A DNA stretch of 34,606 nt from Candidatus Atribacteria bacterium (GTDB lineage: Bacteria; Atribacterota; JS1; SB-45; 34-128): contig DMCY01000053.1 in the NCBI GenBank assembly GCA_003451675.1, forward strand, positions 1 through 34,606. The letters run 5' to 3'. Below, one piece after another: positions 32,521-34,606 of this stretch. The notes under the pieces were generated by a model. The model had not been told where the DNA came from, ran no database searches, and worked only from the letters and a program-made list of their open reading frames with translations. The stretch's first letter is position 1. Each line of letters starts with the position of its first letter. The translations under genes were made by a program, and so were the position numbers.

Positions 32521-34428
32521 TTACATCCTCCCTGTTTTAATATAATAATCTATCATTTTATTGATTAATTTTTTACCATTGGGAGTAATCCAAAATTTTT
32601 TAATAACCTTAATTTTTATCCCGGGAAATATTTCTCCCTTTTGAGTTCTGACTACCCCCAGCCATTGTAAATACTCTATTAGAATTGTCTCAATTGCTGA
32701 AGCTAAATCATTAAGCAGGCTTTTAGAAAATTTTATTTCTTTTCCCTTGGGGGTATAGAGCTTAATTACAAATTCTTCCATATCTATTTTTCTATTTATC
32801 TTATATTCATCAATACAATAAAGTAAAGTGATAAAACTTTCCTGATATTCTTTAGCCTGATTATCCCAATAATTAGTAGCCAGGAACTTTGTCCAATTCG
32901 CTTTTTCAACCCAGATAAAAAACAACTCAAAGAGCTTTTCTCCATAAGATTTCTCACAAAATTCTTTAAAACGACCAACGTTTACCTTGATCCAACCCTT
33001 CTTATCTGTATAAATAAACCTTGCTGCTCGAGACAATATATCTATAAAATAGATATATCTTTTACTAACTTCTTCTCCTCTTTTTTCTTCCTCGCCTAAC
33101 GAAATAAAACTATCCTTATTTATAAAATCTTTCTCTATTGATTTTATATGCTTAAAAGGAATCCATCTGTTTTTTAAAGTAACCTTTACGCGATTTTTTA
33201 TAAAATAATTTACAAAAGTTTCTAAATCTTCTGCCAGAGGACTGTCTTTTTTGCTTAAATTAGTTAAATCAATATATTCTTCCCTCATTCCACAGCTTAC
33301 AGGTGTTATGGTCATTGAAAAGGTGAAACCCTTTCTAGGGCTGCCCAATCTTTTTCTTTCATCTGAAATTACTTCCCAGGGAGTTTTATGGTCAAGCTCT
33401 TCCTGGGGTTGTTGAAGCCATTGATCCTGACATTTCTTAATCGCTTTGTCTAATTCTTCTTGATTGGAAAAATTATTCGGATTAATGTTCGATTGAATCT
33501 GGCGCATTAAATCCAGAATCAATTCTCTTTCCCGGGGTCCCATACTCTGTTCATTAACTTCCTGGGGAGATTCTCCCTGAAATTCATCACGGGAAGAAAG
33601 ATTCCAGAAATCCATAAATATTTTATGAAATTCTATTAATTTATCATCAGAGGGAAAATTAAATTTTCCCGACAATTTTCTCATTAGAGGAAAAGGGTCG
33701 GTAATTTTATTTATCTTCTTTCTAAGATTTTTGATAGAAGGTGCTTTTTTCCCTAAATATTTTTTTAAAAAATGTTTTAGCTTTTTTTCTACAAATTCCA
33801 GATTGTTTTCCTCTACTTTAAAATTTTGACATGCCTGGTAAATTTCTTTTTCTATCATTAAAGGGGTAATGGAATGTATGATCTCAGAAGGGTCATTTCT
33901 CCGCAATCTTTTTAATGAATAGGTAAAATCTTTTGGACATAATATATTGAAATTGCATAAAGCATAATCTGTCTCATAGGGCAAAATGCGTCCTACAACA
34001 TGGTCTCCTTCTTTGATTTGATAGGTAGCATTACTTTCCCACACTTTATATTCTTGATTAGAAGTAAAATTCTTAGCTATAAAATAAGAGCCAGCCACAA
34101 CCTTGACAATGTTAAAGATATCAAAGATATCATTTCTAAATCCCAGGAGAATATTTCGGTCTTTTTTATTATATTTAAATAAATTCTTGGATAAAAAAAC
34201 TTCTAGGGGACTTGTTTCGTAATATTGAGAAATACAAGTAAAAATATAATAATCGGCAAACCTCTGCTCGACGGAATTTATTTCTTCAAATGTTTTATAA
34301 TACAACTCGGGAGTGGTAGTAAAAAATCTTTCTCTTTCTTTGATTAATTCTTTAGATAAATGGGGATCTCCTTCACAAAATTCCATTATGCCAATAATAA
34401 AATCTATAATTTTGGTATCGAGTTTCAT
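32521..34428 (-). CDS. Large protein of unknown function
   Basis: The 635-residue protein has no signal peptide, membrane helix or catalytic motif that I recognise. Residues about 55-165 (FADYYIFTCISQYYETSPLE; then a compact segment with VWESNATYQIKEGDHVVGRI) look, from memory, like a region found in proteins that carry SEC-C zinc fingers, but no such finger is present here. Two short segments, FQGESPQEVNE (283-293) and LDHKTPWEVISDER (345-358), resemble each other. The C-terminal third is helix-rich and ends in KKLINKMIDYYIKTG. AGGAAA precedes the ATG. It stands alone between a 904-bp gene-free region and the window edge, so context gives no help. Confidence 0.75.
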   Translation of the reverse strand: MKLDTKIIDFIIGIMEFCEGDPHLSKELIKERERFFTTTPELYYKTFEEINSVEQRFADYYIFTCISQYYETSPLEVFLSKNLFKYNKKDRNILLGFRNDIFDIFNIVKVVAGSYFIAKNFTSNQEYKVWESNATYQIKEGDHVVGRILPYETDYALCNFNILCPKDFTYSLKRLRRNDPSEIIHSITPLMIEKEIYQACQNFKVEENNLEFVEKKLKHFLKKYLGKKAPSIKNLRKKINKITDPFPLMRKLSGKFNFPSDDKLIEFHKIFMDFWNLSSRDEFQGESPQEVNEQSMGPRERELILDLMRQIQSNINPNNFSNQEELDKAIKKCQDQWLQQPQEELDHKTPWEVISDERKRLGSPRKGFTFSMTITPVSCGMREEYIDLTNLSKKDSPLAEDLETFVNYFIKNRVKVTLKNRWIPFKHIKSIEKDFINKDSFISLGEEEKRGEEVSKRYIYFIDILSRAARFIYTDKKGWIKVNVGRFKEFCEKSYGEKLFELFFIWVEKANWTKFLATNYWDNQAKEYQESFITLLYCIDEYKINRKIDMEEFVIKLYTPKGKEIKFSKSLLNDLASAIETILIEYLQWLGVVRTQKGEIFPGIKIKVIKKFWITPNGKKLINKMIDYYIKTGRM

Positions 34429-34606
34429 AATAGTTTCCTACTTTCTATTCTTTATTTTTTTGCATAATGCATAAAAATTTATATTTTTTAACAAATTAAA
34501 TTGAATAGTTGTTGAATTGGCAAAATATATAAAATATCAAGGGCTTAGCTTCAGCGGTGATCGTTCTCTACACAGGTTCAATTCCGATACTATTTAACCA
34601 CTCAAT

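Noticed and set aside
34520..34606. tRNA-like words near the right edge (GGGCTTAGCTTCAGCGGTGATC and later GGTTCAATTCC).
   Set aside because: The D-arm-like and T-loop-like parts are only about 11 bases apart, leaving no room for an anticodon arm, and the T stem does not pair. At best it is a decayed tRNA or att remnant.

Overview
This is an AT-rich stretch (about one third G+C by eye) of a bacterial chromosome. Nearly all genes lie on the minus strand in long, tightly packed operons; only two clear genes (a DeoR regulator and an acyl-CoA synthetase) lie on the plus strand. Both sugar-binding proteins have ordinary AxA-type signal peptides and no lipobox cysteine. That suggests a true periplasm, and so a diderm anaerobic heterotroph. 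An Atribacterota-like lineage would fit the gene content and the many dispersed palindromic repeats, but this is a guess from general impression, not from a marker.

Region 1 (195-15563, minus, with its divergent regulator at 15766-16548) is a large sugar-catabolic operon. Read in transcription order it encodes a RhaS-type binding protein, a two-domain ATPase, two permeases, a RhaM mutarotase, a class II aldolase, a rhamnulokinase-type FGGY kinase, a dihydrolipoamide acyltransferase (E2), a fused E1 alpha-beta TPP-dependent 2-oxoacid dehydrogenase, a PHP-domain protein, a sorbitol-6-phosphate-dehydrogenase-like SDR carrying a decayed aldolase segment, and a SorE-like zinc dehydrogenase. The front half matches the rhizobial rhaRSTPQUK order, but no rhamnose isomerase is present. 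The back half adds a SorE/SrlD pair that could route a ketose 1-phosphate to fructose 6-phosphate. E2 and E1 could then turn pyruvate into acetyl-CoA, although no E3 is encoded here. A good divergent pair of sigma-70-like promoters lies between the binding protein and the DeoR gene.

Region 2 (16549-19537) holds a truncated IS transposase next to a perfect 25-bp inverted repeat, then a parA-ftsZ pair in which the two genes overlap. Here ftsZ starts with TTG and has an N-terminal extension.

Region 3 (19538-22495) is a plus-strand long-chain acyl-CoA synthetase with its own promoter. It is bracketed by inverted copies of a roughly 41-45-bp repeat and followed by a 397-bp junkyard of different repeat families, including an 8-bp-periodic array.

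Region 4 (22496-31616, minus) begins, in transcription order, with a glycerate kinase. It continues with a CUT1 sugar ABC transporter lacking an ATPase, a sugar-nucleotidyltransferase, a GT81-like glycosyltransferase and a ROK sugar kinase, and ends with a coiled-coil LysM envelope protein that may be a separate unit. The combination suggests turnover of a glycosylglycerate compatible solute. This is the most interesting functional hypothesis in the window.

Region 5 (31617-34606) is a 904-bp gene-free stretch with degenerate AAAATAAGGGTTTT-like motifs in both orientations, then a 635-residue protein of unknown function and a short edge sequence with a tRNA-like look that does not fold as a tRNA.
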